NCBI RefSeq assembly: GCF_019703515.2
Contig: NC_059351.1
Location: 15,751,501-15,815,500, forward strand
DNA from: Myxocyprinus asiaticus
Taxonomy: Eukaryota > Chordata > Actinopteri > Cypriniformes > Catostomidae
DNA: 64,000 nucleotides
Direction of reading: 5' to 3'
The translations under genes and the position numbers were made by a program. This document shows positions 35,243-46,064 of this stretch, piece by piece (the first letter of the stretch is position 1; each line of letters starts with the position of its first letter). The notes under the pieces were generated by a model, which saw only the letters and a program-made list of their open reading frames with translations, did not search any database and was not told where the DNA came from.

Positions 35243-35829
35243 ATCAAGAGTGCAACTAAATCTTATTGACTGCTACATTTTTGCTTATATGTTTTTGAAT
35301 TTGTATTTTTATTAATAAATGTCACACTTATATTTGAAATGTTTTACTGTGCGGTAGTCTTAATTTCGCACTACCCTTCCCCCTTCATTCACCCCCCCAC
35401 CCCCCCACCCCCATCTCAGTTCCTATTTAGGCTGGTAACCTCCATTCAGTGCTACGCTAGTCCAGGATGCATTAGCATGAGAAAGTGCCGGGTGCTGCCT
35501 GGTGGCCAGGGAGCCACTGCAGACATCCAGCTGTCCATTGAATCCAATTTCCCCCACTCCATCAACCTCCACCCGAATCAATCAAGTTTACTCTGCCTTT
35601 TTTTATTTGCATTGTCACTACGCGTAAGAACCCAACCACCCCACCCCCACCGCCCATGCTCATCTGCCTATTTTGCTGTTATCATCTGCTTTTCCTCGAC
35701 CTTTCTTAGTATGCCCAGACTGCTTTTTCCGTTCAGTGACAACACCCCCACCCGATACCCTCCTCGCCACTACACCGGGGCACATGACTTCTGTTACCAT
35801 CCGTCAGTGCTTGACAGCTCTTGGAGTGC
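35239..35829. other. Non-coding C-rich stretch
   Basis: Contains C-rich runs (35381-35412, 35630-35655). A 168-residue proline- and serine-rich frame covers 35339-35845, but it is a by-product of this composition and has no domain. Confidence 0.4.
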
Positions 35830-36340
35830 TGATTTATCTAATTAGCAATCAATTAGCTTGTTACAACTGGATGCAATTGCCTTTAACAGAGAGGAAGAGT
35901 AGGGCAGCTGGTCGAGGTAATAAATCCCGGTTAAGTGGAGCCACTCCCACCCTCCCCTTTTCACCTCTTCACAGGAGTGTCTGACAGAATTACAGGGCCG
36001 GTGTTGAAAACACAAACACAGCCTCCAGGGGCTACTTTCTCCTCCTTTGCTAATGTGCCGAAATCCCACTTTAATGAATATTGGATGGCTGAAAAGAAAA
36101 AAAGTGGGGGTGAAAATCGGGTGGCTCTTTAATAATAAGGCCAGATTTCCGCCCGTTATAATCCTTGACAAAGGCTGGGTTGTTTTACAGCTGCTCCCAA
36201 CGCAGAGGTGTGAGAAGGGTCAGTGAATAATTTTCTGCATGGTTTGAAGCCATTAAGAGTGACCGGTGACTAAATACATCGAGAGCTCCCCTCTCGCTGT
36301 GAAGCTACTACCCTACTGATCATGTAATTCGACTACAGAC
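35830..36340. other. Candidate conserved non-coding block
   Basis: Repeat-free, with a dense TAAT cluster at its left edge (atctaattagcaatcaatta, 35836-35855) and complex, GC-balanced sequence through 36000-36260. No open frame with a known domain; short frames on both strands overlap. The profile fits an enhancer-like element, by inference. Confidence 0.38.
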
Positions 36341-36629
36341 CATAAATAGCCAGCTCTTGGTTCTTACTTCTTGGTTATAGAGACAAGATTGTAAATGGTT
36401 GGACTATCCTGGGGTCTCTACTCTCGGACCAGGCACCTATCATATTGATGTGATTTTATTTGGAATGTAAGGTATGGTTCTAGTAGGCTATGCAATAGTT
36501 TTTTTTCCATTTTGAAAGACACAGATACATACAATAAACACATTTGTAAATCATTTAAAGCATTAAACCATTTTCCATATTAATTTTAGAGAGGTACAAA
36601 TGTTTACAAATTCTTTGAGGTTCTAACCC
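36341..36629. other. Non-coding stretch
   Basis: Nothing recognised. Confidence 0.35.
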
Positions 36630-37160
36630 AGTCTCATGACAGGCCATAATAGTAGTAAGTGATGGCGACATCATAAGAAATCGTATGAGTTGGCTTTTAC
36701 AAAAACGTATGACTTTTACTCCCATTGAGCCATCAAACAATGTTATTATGATTTTCCCTAAGATTAACCCCTAACCAAAACCTAATCCTAGCCATAAAGT
36801 CTAACCACTTACTCAAACCCTAAACCTAACCATGATTTTAATACGAAAATAGCATAACTTCTGTGTACCACAAGGAAAGGAAACATCGGGGTTTGGAACG
36901 AAACGAGGAAAGCGTATTATAGGTTATTGACATCAGTCATTTGTATTGCATAAAAAAATATGGAATGAGTAACCAAATTAGTTTACTGATGTTTACTTTC
37001 TTAAAAATAAATAAATAAAAATGTTGGATAGGAGGCTAGCAAAATGTTGACACCTGTAGTGTATCAATTTGAAATCCTGTTTGTTGATTGGTTGGACTCT
37101 ATGGGAATAAAAGTCGCACCTTTTTGTATGAGACAAGGCGTGTGATATCTATACATCTAC
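36630..37160. mobile_element. Palindromic element family R2, second copy
   Basis: Aligns with 12224-12775 from agtctcatgac through aaatcgtatgagttggct, the ctaacc-rich middle (36760-36835), cgaggaaagcgtattata, gttggataggaggctagc and gggaataaaagtcgca to the inverse terminus tttgtatgagacaagg. The outermost right arm is lost. Confidence 0.7.
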
Positions 37161-37244
37161 TGACTTGGTGAGCTAAATTTATGGCTTTCCTGAAGCAGGT
37201 GATCAAAAATCCCCAAAAAGTACAGTGACAGAATGTTCTGACAG

Positions 37245-37618
37245 CCAACAGTATTAAAACTCCAACATTCTAAAAACTCCAAATGTAATTTATCTGTCTG
37301 ACTATCTTTTTGATGATCTGTTTCACAAGCTAGCTAGCTAGCTAGCTAGCTGTTTTTCCTATTGTAATGCTTGTATAACCATAAACTTTTAAAACTAGTC
37401 TGGTTTGTCAATCCAATATAAATTTTTAGTTAATAGTTTATTGATGGACCAACAGTATTCAAACTCAAAATGTAAACTCTCTCTTTCTTCTATCTACCCA
37501 TCCATCCATCCATCCATCCATCCATCCATCTGTCGACTTATCTGACTATCTATGTGATCTACAGTATTTGACAGTCCGTCTATTTAGTATAAAGTTTAGT
37601 TAAAAGTTTATTGGCATG
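37245..37618. repeat. Tandem unit of about 204 bp carrying two different microsatellites
   Basis: Both units begin ccaacagtatt(a/c)aaact, contain atctgactatct-type text, and close with ttagtta(a/t)agtttattg. Unit 1 (37245-37448) carries an (AGCT)n palindromic tract at 37328-37351. Unit 2 (37449-37618) carries (CCAT)n at 37498-37530 at a similar position. Confidence 0.65.
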
Positions 37619-37629
37619 TATGCATTTAA

Positions 37630-38198
37630 CCAACATGATCGCACGGGAAGTCGGCATGCTGTTTTCGAAAGTTCTGGTACCCTAGATCGACAACAGTATG
37701 CCGACTTACATGCCCCATCTCCCATCGGACATATTTGGAGCGGCTTAACAACAATTACTTTCCCTCGTGGCTCGACTGGTAGCGCATTACGTCAGTTGCA
37801 TGGAAGACCACAGTTCAATCCCTATTCAAATGAGGAAATAATCACATTCGTATAAACAATCACGAGTGTGATAATGAGGTTGCATTTTTATCCCTAACAT
37901 TGCATTTTGTCTCTACTAATGATTAGGGTTAGATCTGTGTTTTGGTTGGGGGTAGATTAAATAAAATATGCATTTCTCTGCACTGTTTTACACCATGTTC
38001 AACTGAAAACAATTCTTTTTACAACTGGCTTCTGGCGACCTCTCCTGGATATAAATGGATGTCACACTTGTTTATATGCTCTGAAACACTTACCGCTTTA
38101 GCCTCTGGAGGCAGTGTTTTCAAATTCGGTAAATATATTCCGATTTCGGCTAAAGAAAAATCGGCACACTTGCCAAATTTTATGTGACATCAGGCTGA
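37630..38198 (+). repeat. tRNA-headed repeat R3, near-complete copy
   Basis: Begins caacatgatcgcacgggaag and ends gtgacatcaggctg; it aligns closely with 51136-51718. From 37759 it has a tRNA-like stretch: tggctcgactggtagcgc (box A-like), then about 30 nt on agttcaatccc (box B-like, 37811-37821). This suggests a Pol III-promoted SINE body, possibly joined to upstream sequence. Downstream are tagggttagat and tggataataaatgg-like runs, and a terminal hairpin that is intact only in the other copy. No usable coding frame. Confidence 0.65.
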
Positions 38199-39017
38199 TA
38201 TACTACATTTGCATAATTTTCCATAAGATATCACTAACAGAATTAAACTGTTACAAAGACTGTTCAGAACTATTGTGTCTGTGTATACAACTCGGTCACC
38301 TGTGGTGTTACCCTTGAATAAAATGGAACACTTATGAATATAAATATGATCACACTGATCACACATTGATAGTTAATATACCCATTGTTTCTACACTTTA
38401 TCCCCAATCCTATATTCCCATTACAATTAAATTATGTTCTAAACCTAAACTAAGACTGGCTGAACCTTCCTAAATAGTTAGCAGTCTTTATTATTCCTTG
38501 ATTGATATGCTTATTAACACACTAGTCTTGACCAAAGGAACACAGCTTAACCATGATTGAAGGTGAAAGGAAGTCTTGGAGGTTAATTACAGAGACAGGA
38601 CATATTCCTTAGGATTTAAGTATTTGTGGCAAGCTTAGTTATCTTGTAAAGGTCAGGTCCATGTATATTCAAGTAACAGATTTTTGTTCCACTGAACAGT
38701 CATGAATTTACCAACACATGAATAAACTGAATGTGGACCTTATAGTCAGAGTAGCGGCATATTTAAGTTTTGACTGGAATGAAAACGAGGATGGGAGTGA
38801 TAGAAATACAGTGTTTAGTGGGTTGTACTGTTGTATAAATTGGTGCTGATTGGTCACATCTTTCCAAAAGAAAATACTGTAGACAAACAACTCCAAAAAC
38901 ATGAGTTATGAAAATGAGATCTGATCTAGGAGCTTTATACAGCGTTATACAGTTTATGCCATTGTACAGACTTTAAGTTTTATCATTCCTGTCCAAAATT
39001 AAATATGGTGCTACTCT
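38199..39017. other. Non-coding stretch
   Basis: Nothing recognised. Confidence 0.35.
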
Positions 39018-39455
39018 GAAAAAGCCAGCCAGATCTCATGAACATTATGTGACAGTGGCAACATTTTTGCAAACCGAAATTATGTGCCTTATTACACATT
39101 TTGCTGCAGTTTCCAAGTAAAATGTCCAGCGGGGGGCGCCAAAAGAGAGTTAAATGGTATCGGAAAAGGTTTTTAAGGTGAATATTGGATGGAGGTTTTA
39201 ATGAGCATAACGTACCTCCCTAACCTAAAACTTTAAACTAAACCCAATCAATCGTGTCGTTAAAGCAAATGAGAGGTGAACAAAACAGATATCCTCAACC
39301 TTAACCAACACCTAAACCTAACCGATAGTGTCCAAAACCAAAATGCAAAATGAAAAGCACATTTTCTGTTGCAATCATGTCATTTGGTGTCCATGTGAAT
39401 CCAAAGTCCAACACTCTATGAGGTGAGCTACTGTGAAAGCTAATCATGTTAGAAT
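39018..39455. mobile_element. Palindromic element with agatctcatgaa terminus
   Basis: The left end ccagatctcatgaacattat then gtgacagtggcaacatttttgc is matched in reverse at 49915-49953 (gttgccacagtcatgtaatt, catgagatc). The interior has cctaacc runs. The right end is less clear. Non-coding. Confidence 0.55.
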
Positions 39456-39790
39456 TGTGTGGAGGCGAGGGCGTGGTCGAACGCCTGTCTGGGGAGAGAG
39501 GAAGCGGTAAGGAGGTTCACCTGAGATGAATTTTCTGGTAATTACTGTTTCTGTGTGTGAGAGACAGGGGAGATAAAAATGGCCCAGTGCACAAAGAGAG
39601 CGAGAGGGGCACACGAGAGACTGCGTGTATGCTACTGAGTGTTTTGTGTATGCTGAAAAGCGGAACTTAATTTGTGTATGCTAAAAGGCCATCCTTTGTT
39701 GTTTGTAAGCTGAAAAGCGATTTCTGTTTGTTGAGAATTACAAGTCTGACTCACGTGAATCTTTATCTGTCCGACAACAAACTTAGTTAC
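39456..39790 (+). other. Possible solo-LTR-like fragment, uncertain
   Basis: Starts gtgtggaggcgagggcgtgg, has a TATA-like gagataaaaatgg at 39570 followed by GA-rich cagaga-type runs, and three spaced copies of a gtatgctgaaaagcg motif (about 39648, 39678, 39706). The arrangement of GC-rich U3-like text, TATA-like box and repeated motif is reminiscent of fish LTRs. No tg...ca borders, internal genes or target duplications are established. Confidence 0.25.
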
Positions 39791-40104
39791 AAACTGGTTT
39801 TGATATCATAACATAGCAGTGTGTGAGTACTAGAGCAAAAATATGTGTTTAAAAGTCATAATCAGCCATTGTAGTCGTGATTTGTGTAAAAGTGAACAAA
39901 AGTTGTTGTAGTGCCTCTAGTGTTAATTTCACCAGGAAACTATGGCAAAACATAGCACTCAGCATGTGAAAGTCTGTTTGCAAAAATGTAGTTATAGTAA
40001 TGTTCTATCAATGAGAATAAGGTCTGTAGATTTGATGTTGTAGATTTCTCTTATTTTATCCAAAGTGGCAAACAGCTTATTCAAGGTATGTATTTTTTTC
40101 AGTA
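39791..40104. other. Non-coding stretch
   Basis: Nothing recognised. Confidence 0.35.
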
Positions 40105-40175
40105 TGTGCATTTAAAAAACCCATGACCTTATGATTGCTAATGGCATGCTCTACCAGTTGAGCTTCAGGTACACT
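40105..40175 (-). repeat. Degenerate tRNA-like (SINE head) relic
   Basis: On the minus strand, gaagctcaactggtagagca (box A-like) is followed by an anticodon-arm-like stretch and ggtcatgggtttttt, where the usual B box (ggttcgattcc) has decayed. It resembles the tRNA heads of cyprinid SINEs. It is too decayed to be a working tRNA gene. Confidence 0.5.
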
Positions 40176-40559
40176 TGTATTTGCACATTTGTTGTGATGA
40201 AATGTTTTCAGATAGCTGAATCGAATAAGAGCAATACTTTTTGTGCACCCTAATTGTAACTTCAACACCTTCATATCCGCTTTGGCTGCTATTTAAGACT
40301 TACAGTTTGCTGTTGATCGTGGATAAGTGTCTGGCCACAACCACATAACAGCAAAGATACGTATTCCATATTTGTCTTACTTTATGATGCTGACAACACT
40401 GTACAATTTTTTTCCCCCCCATGCAGCCTCTATATTCTTTATTTTAGTGTTAGCAAACTTTCTGTTATAGAATTAAGGTTTAAAAAGTGTCTATGCGGGT
40501 CACTTATTTAAAGTGTTTTCTTCCCTTTTCAACAAGAGGTTTATTTCCACTACTTTTTA
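40176..40559. other. Non-coding stretch
   Basis: Nothing recognised. Confidence 0.35.
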
Positions 40560-41185
40560 AAGAAAAGACTATCTGTTTAATCCTTCTCTGCAGCTTAGCT
40601 GTGGCCCATGAAATGAATCTTAAATCCAGGTATGGGTATTGCTTGGTATAAATGTCTCTTTTTTCCCGCGGCTTGTGTACTCCGCCTCCACTGCATTCGG
40701 GATAACAATAGTGGTGTCTGACAAGGCAAGGTTAATCCTATATGCTTGCGTATTATGCAGGGTCAATCTCCATATCACACGTTTGCGTGTCATTAATTTC
40801 CAAACCTGCAGCCTGGGGTCCCTGGGCACACAATGACTCGCTACATTAGCTAAATGGCCAGCAGTCTGTAATTCGTAATGAGATGAGTCGCTAGCATGGT
40901 TGCTCATTCATCATCCTGCTCGCTCCAATACAAGTGTTCTTTTATCTAGTTTCTCACAGAGCTGATGTCATCACAGTGGACATTAATCAGCTGTCAGGGG
41001 AACCAGGGACTCCCATAATGCCCTATTAGCAGCCCTGTTCCAAAATCATTACCTGCAAATGAATGACCACAGATTTGCCATCACGACCACTCCCTAGTCT
41101 CTCAAAGAGCGTGGCAGGACAGAGCGCACACCTGGAGTTAAACCTGTTAAAGGGTACTAGAGGACTCGGCAGGTACAAGGCAGAC
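40560..41185. other. Candidate conserved non-coding block
   Basis: About 620 bp of repeat-free, complex, near-balanced DNA with motifs such as gctgatgtcatcacagtgg (40961-40979), attaatcagctgtcagg (40983-40999), an E-box pair and acattagctaaatgg. Short frames on both strands overlap and show no domain. It is the longest such block in the right half. Regulatory function is an inference. Confidence 0.4.
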
Positions 41186-41492
41186 TACAGTATTATGCTT
41201 TACTTAGCTGTTTAGTATATTCCATAGCTTTATTTATTTATAATCTAAATTGTTATTCAAGACACTATTATGACAATATTTTGTGTCTCATCATATCTGA
41301 AGGACAGAAATGGACCATAAATATTCCAACAATGTAGGAACCTCCCAACTGTCCAGACAATTCTAATGGCTTAATAAACACACAAAATAATGATTCAATT
41401 AAAAGCTTAAGGTGCCAAAAGGTTTCTGTAAGGATTAGGGTCAGTGTCCGCAATAACTGCCCCTTGGATTTGATTTTATGGGAATATATACG

Positions 41493-41499
<7 letters not shown>
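41186..41499. other. Non-coding stretch
   Basis: AT-rich, nothing recognised. Confidence 0.35.

Positions 41500-41534
<35 letters not shown>
41500..41534. repeat. (TA)n microsatellite at the edge of a Tc1 remnant
   Basis: About 17 TA units, ending 17 bp left of the inverted duplication described next. Confidence 0.95.
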
Positions 41535-41539
<5 letters not shown>

Positions 41540-41551
41540 TATACATATATT

Positions 41552-42490
41552 AGCAAGATTTCTTCCAGGATAACCTTGTGTGTGGTTTGATTCATGCGTC
41601 CTTCACAAAGATGAATATGCCCAATTCCAGCCTTGCTGAAGCACCCCCAGATCATCACTGATCCTCCACCTGGTCGTCTAATGGTTAGACAGAGACCTGG
41701 AGAGCCCTTCAAGCCACAGTATGTCGCACCCACTGTGAAATTTGGTGGAGGATCGATGATGATCTGGGGGTGCTTCAGCAAGGCTGGAATCGGGCAGATT
41801 AGTCTTTGTGAAGGATGCATGAATCAAGCCACTTATAAGGTTATCCTGGAAGAAATCTTGCTTCCTTCTGCTCTGACAATGTTCCTCAACTCTGAGGATT
41901 GGTTTTTACAGCAGGACAATGCTCCATGCCACACAACCAGGTCAATCAAGGTGTGGATGGAGGACCACTGGATCAAGACCCTGTTATGGCCAGCCCAATC
42001 TCCAGACCTGAACCCCATTGAAAACCTCTGGAATGTGATCAAGAGGAAGATGGATGGCCACAAGCTATCAAACAAAGTAGAGCTGCTTGAATTTTTGTGC
42101 CAGGAGTGGCATAAAGTCACCCAACAGCAATGTGAAAGACTGGCAGAGAGCATGCTAAGACGCATGAAAGCTGTGATTGAAAATCAGTGTTATTTCTGAA
42201 CTGTTCCCAAGTTAAAACATTAGTATTGTGTTGTTTAAAAATTCATATGAATTCGTTTTCTTTGCATTATTCAAGGTCTGAAAACACTGCATCATTTTAT
42301 TTATTTATTTATTGATTTATTTTTTATTATTTTGACCAGTTGTAATTTTCTGCAAATAAATGCTCTAAATGACAATATTTTTATTTGGAATTTGGGAGAA
42401 ATGTTGTCAGTACTCAAACACATACCAATATATAGTAAATCCAGATAGTTACTGATAATTTTGCAGTGGTCTACTCATTTCTGACCATGG
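41552..42490 (+). mobile_element. Tc1-like transposon remnant with internal inverted duplication
   Basis: Contains the C-terminal half of a Tc1 transposase gene and a right end up to about tttgcagtggtct (42463-42475), which matches the gcagtggtct termini of a common fish Tc1 family. The 5' half of the element is gone. In its place is an inverted copy: 41552-41670 is the reverse complement of 41744-41862 (119 bp each, few mismatches), with a 73-bp spacer. The left border abuts a (TA)n tract. Confidence 0.85.
41675..42199 (+). pseudogene. Tc1-like transposase, C-terminal part
   Basis: The frame ending at the stop at 42197 encodes GEPFKPQYVAPTVKFGGGSM, then MIWGCFSKAGIG, the second catalytic Asp in FLQQDNAPCHT and the catalytic Glu in SPDLNPIENLW, ending IENQCYF. 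These are the RNase H-fold core motifs of DD34E Tc1 transposases. The N-terminal paired-like DNA-binding domain and the region with the first Asp are missing, so the product could not be active. The upstream part of the frame (41633-41674) belongs to the inverted arm. From here to the stop the frame is open, so the copy is not very old. Confidence 0.85.
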
Positions 42491-43934
42491 TTAAGGTATA
42501 GAAATGATTGTTTGGTCAATATAAAAACAGAAGCCGACTAAAGGGGGTAGGTGTGTGAGATAGAAATCCAATTGTAAAATTGTGCCAAATAAATTCCAGA
42601 CCATACTGACTTAATAAAACATCAGAATACAGATGATTAAAATTCAACACTGTCCTAACATTCCCACCAAAGATGTTTAGGCTATGGTTTGTTGTTTGTT
42701 CAGTTTTTCTTATTCTTTAAATAGAAAGAAATTATCTCTCAACTTCTGCCTTAAAAAAACACATTTTCCTTTTATGTGAATCCCAAGGTTACTGATGTCA
42801 TTTCCTGTCTTTTAAAATCTGTGCAAAGGGAATGTCATCAGCAATACAAATAGCATTCAGCTGAGAAAAAAAAACTCCTGTTTCCCATGAAGCTCACAGA
42901 AGGCTAAATAATTGTACATATTGTCAGATATTTCTCCTCTGGGATTGCATGAATGAGTAGACATTAATGTGAAAGACCCTTGCTTCCCTGCTCTTTCACT
43001 CTGAGCATCTATTTCAATAAGGTGGCCATATGTCGAGCTCCTCCAACACACCACACCAGCAAAAGTGATTACTGTGGTTAATAGGTGTCACCAGTCTATT
43101 GTAAAGGACATAATTACTGGGGGTCAAGTATCGTATTAATCAAATGCCATTTTGCCAGTTCTTCTAGTGTCACTGGCCCCAGTTGCTTTGAATGTGTCCC
43201 GAACATTTGTCCCCTCAAGTATGTCAATTAAACTCCAGATGAGCTCCTGGACATGGGCAGTGGGTATGAGCAGAAAACAGTATGCCAGACAGATTGAAAG
43301 TGTATGACACCGAGGGGCATTGCTACCATTTTAACTGACATGTCCTCCTCACGTTTATCAGTCTTTGACAAATCAGAGATTATAAAAATTAGAAATCTTT
43401 TAAAAATCGATTTCAAAACACCAAACATAACAAATGCACTTTAATTGAATGAAATCTCATATATACATCAAATAATACAAAAGAAATAGACTAATTACAA
43501 AACTGCAATAAGTATATTGAACAATTGAAATGACTCATTCATATTTTACTGATACCAGAGTGTACAATACAAAAAAGGAATCAAATTTGACTGACAGTGC
43601 CTTCCTTGCTTTGAATAGTGCTCAGTTATATTATACTGCTTGAGTTGCTCTCTTCCCCACCCCCTACATTATCATGGGCTGTCCCATCTTTATCTGTATA
43701 TTCCTTCCTATCTATGCAAATGGGTCCTCTTATTCACTTAATGGGGGTATTAATCAGATATCAGCCTCTTAAATACAGAGCATGCAGTGTAAGACTGAGA
43801 TGAATGAGGATAAAGGAAGTATGCAACTCCATAAGCATATACATTTTACCAAGGCCTTAGATGATTTAGTGTATTTTATTTGGGTAATCATTTAGCTATT
43901 TGACAATGTGCTGTTAACACAAGGTTTTTTTTGG
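42491..43934. other. Non-coding stretch
   Basis: No gene. Short AT-rich tracts only. Positions 42850-43260 are a little more complex but unremarkable. Confidence 0.35.
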
Positions 43935-44140
43935 TTTTGTTTTAATACTGTTGAAATGTGAAGACTATAATTTTATAAAAGCACCTACATTAATTCTTCT
44001 GTTTAAACTTGTGTATTTAAGCTGTAAAGTTATTTAAATCGTCGTTTTTACGGTCATCTTAGAGTTTTTGTCATGGCAACAAAGGTGTAAAATTGGATAT
44101 AAGTTTACACCGAAAAGGTTAGTATGTGATTTTATCATCC
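43935..44140 (+). mobile_element. Partial R1 palindromic element, tandem to the next
   Basis: Aligns with 44395-44600: both run gaaatgtgaa...cacctacattaattcttctg, ctgtaaagttatttaaatc, ggcaacaaaggtgt and ttacaccgaaaaggtt in the same order. A partial second copy therefore lies just upstream of the larger one in the same orientation. Confidence 0.65.
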
Positions 44141-44621
44141 TAAAACACTCATGTGGCAACATGGTTCCATAAGTGTGCCTTTGTAGTGGACTATGGCAAA
44201 ATATTTAAAGGAAAATATCGGGTTAAATACAAGTTCATCTTAATCTGCAGTATTTGTGGCATAATATTGAATAACATAAAAAATACTTTTGACTCTCCTT
44301 TAAATTTAAAAAAATATATAAATCAAGATTACAGTGAGGCACTTACAATGGAAGTGAATTTGGCCAATTTTGGAGGGTTTAAAAGGCAGAAATGTAATTC
44401 TAATCATTTTATTAAAGGACACATTAATTTTTCTGGTAAAACTTCTGTATTATTTGAACTGTAAAGTTGTTTAAATCATAATGTTTACGGTTGTTTTAGG
44501 GTTTTAGTGTTTACGCTGTTATGCCTTCAAGGCAACAAAGTTGTCAAATTTGGGTTTTTTTTTTTTTTTTACACCAAAAAAGTTTATAACATCAAAATCA
44601 TGTTAACATGCATATTGTGTA

Positions 44622-45828
44622 CACTGGCGGCCAAAAGTTTGGAATAATGTACAGATTTTGTTGTTTTGGAAGGAAATTGGTATTTTAGTGGCATTCAGCT
44701 GATCACAAAGTATAGTCAGGACATTACTGATGTAAAAAACAGTACAATCACTATTTGAAAAAAGTAATTTTTGATCAAATCTAGACAGGCCCCATTTCCA
44801 GCAGCCAACACTCCAACACCTTATCCTTGAGTAATCATGATAAATTGCTTATTTGGTACTAGAAAATCACTTGCCATTATATCAAACACAGTTGAAAGCT
44901 ATTTGGTTCATTAAATGAAGCTTTACATTGTCTTTGTGTTTGTTTTTGAGCTGCCACAGTATGGAATAGACTGGCATGTCTTAAGGTCAATATTAGGTCA
45001 AAAATGGCAAAAAAGAAACAGCTTTCTCTAGAAACTCTTCAATCAATCATTGTTTTGAGAAACGAAGGCTATACAATGCTTGAAACTGCCAAAAGAAATC
45101 CTGAAGATTTCATACAAAGGTGTACACTACAGTCTTCAAGGACAAAGGACAACTGGCTCTAACAAGGACAGAAAGAGATGTGGAAGGCCCAGATGTACAA
45201 CTAAACAAGAGGATAAGTACATCAGAGTCACTAGTTAGAGAAATAGACGCCTCACCTGTCCTCAGCTGACAGCTTCATTGAATTCTACCCACTCAACACC
45301 AGTTTCATGTACAACAGTAAAGAGAAGACTCAGGGGTGCAGGCATTGGGAAGAATTGCAAAGAAAAAGCCACTTCTAAAACAGAAAAACAAAAAGAAAAG
45401 GTTAGAGTTGGCAAAGAAACACAGACATTGGACAACAAATAATTGGAAAAGAGTGTTATGGATCTTAACCCCATTGAGCTTTTGTGGGATCAGCTAGAAT
45501 GTAAGTTGCGTGAAAAGTGCCCGACAAGACAGACACATCTATGGCAAGTGCTACAGGAAGCGTGGGGTAAAAGTATCTGGACAAATTGACGGCTAGATTG
45601 CCAAGGATCTGCAAAGCTGTCATTGCTGTACGCGGAGGATTTTTTGATAAGAACTCTTTGAAGTACTTTAAGTAATTTTTTTTTCAAATTGTGATAGTAA
45701 TTTTTCATGTTATTAATGTCCTGACTATACATCGTGATCAGTCGAATGCCACTTTGGTGAATAAAAGTACCAATTTCTTTCCATAAGAGCAACATTTTTA
45801 CATTATTCCAAACTTTTGGCCGCCAGTG
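44622..45828 (+). mobile_element. Non-autonomous Tc1-like deletion derivative (copy 1)
   Basis: A 1207-bp element flanked by TA (44620-44621 and 45829-45830). The outer ends cactggcggccaaaagtttg... are inverted copies for 30 bp, and further inverted matches extend about 125 bp in (gtggcattcagctgatcac against its inverse near 45738-45757). Inside are the N-terminal and extreme C-terminal coding parts of a transposase, but the catalytic middle is missing. Being structurally complete at both ends, it could have moved using a full-length relative. Confidence 0.9.
45004..45670 (+). pseudogene. Tc1-like transposase pseudogene, catalytic core deleted
   Basis: Starts MAKKKQLSLETLQSIIVLR with a paired-type helix-turn-helix region. 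A later frame contains SLNSTHSTPVSC-type and TTVKRRLRGAG-like text, but only after frameshifts and a stop. At about 45460 the text passes directly from the gagtgttatgg codons to gatcttaaccccattgagct (DLNPIE block), so the first and second catalytic Asp are absent while the Glu region remains. A 169-residue minus-strand frame (45490-45999) is an antisense shadow. Confidence 0.82.
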
Positions 45829-46064
45829 TACGTCTTGTGGCTGTACTTTTAAAACAGTGAGTATTTTAACATATATGGATTGACCAACTGCCATTGGTGC
45901 CTCACCATTACCCAGATTTTTAATCCACATTATGCCACAAATGCTGTCGATTGAGCTTAATTTATACTGGACTTGAAATTTAACTTTAAATAAATGCATT
46001 AATGTTTTAATTCACTTCTATACAGTATGTTTTTGCTAAATGTTTAAGAACTGAAAGGAAGTGG

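Larger units (their letters stand above)
44201..45990 (+). mobile_element. R1 palindromic element interrupted by a Tc1 insertion
   Basis: The left end atttaaaggaaaatatcggg with tacaagttcatctt...gcagtatttgtggcataat and the right end attatgccacaaatgctgtc...actttaaa are inverted copies of one another. Between 44622 and 45828 a Tc1-like element has inserted at a TA. Without it, the text runs acatgcatattgtg-TA-cgtcttgtggc, matching the uninterrupted order in the copy at 9374-9397. So R1 was present first. Confidence 0.8.

Noticed and set aside
35339..35845. 168-residue open frame, one of the longest in the window
   Set aside because: Proline- and serine-rich translation of a C-rich stretch, no domain, no splice or promoter context, and an overlapping frame in another phase.
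41633..42199. Functional 188-residue transposase gene
   Set aside because: Lacks the DNA-binding domain and first catalytic Asp, and its start lies in the inverted duplication.
45490..45999. 169-residue minus-strand frame; the same at 60108-60437
   Set aside because: Antisense to the 3' part of Tc1 deletion derivatives and their flanks; conserved only because the repeat is.
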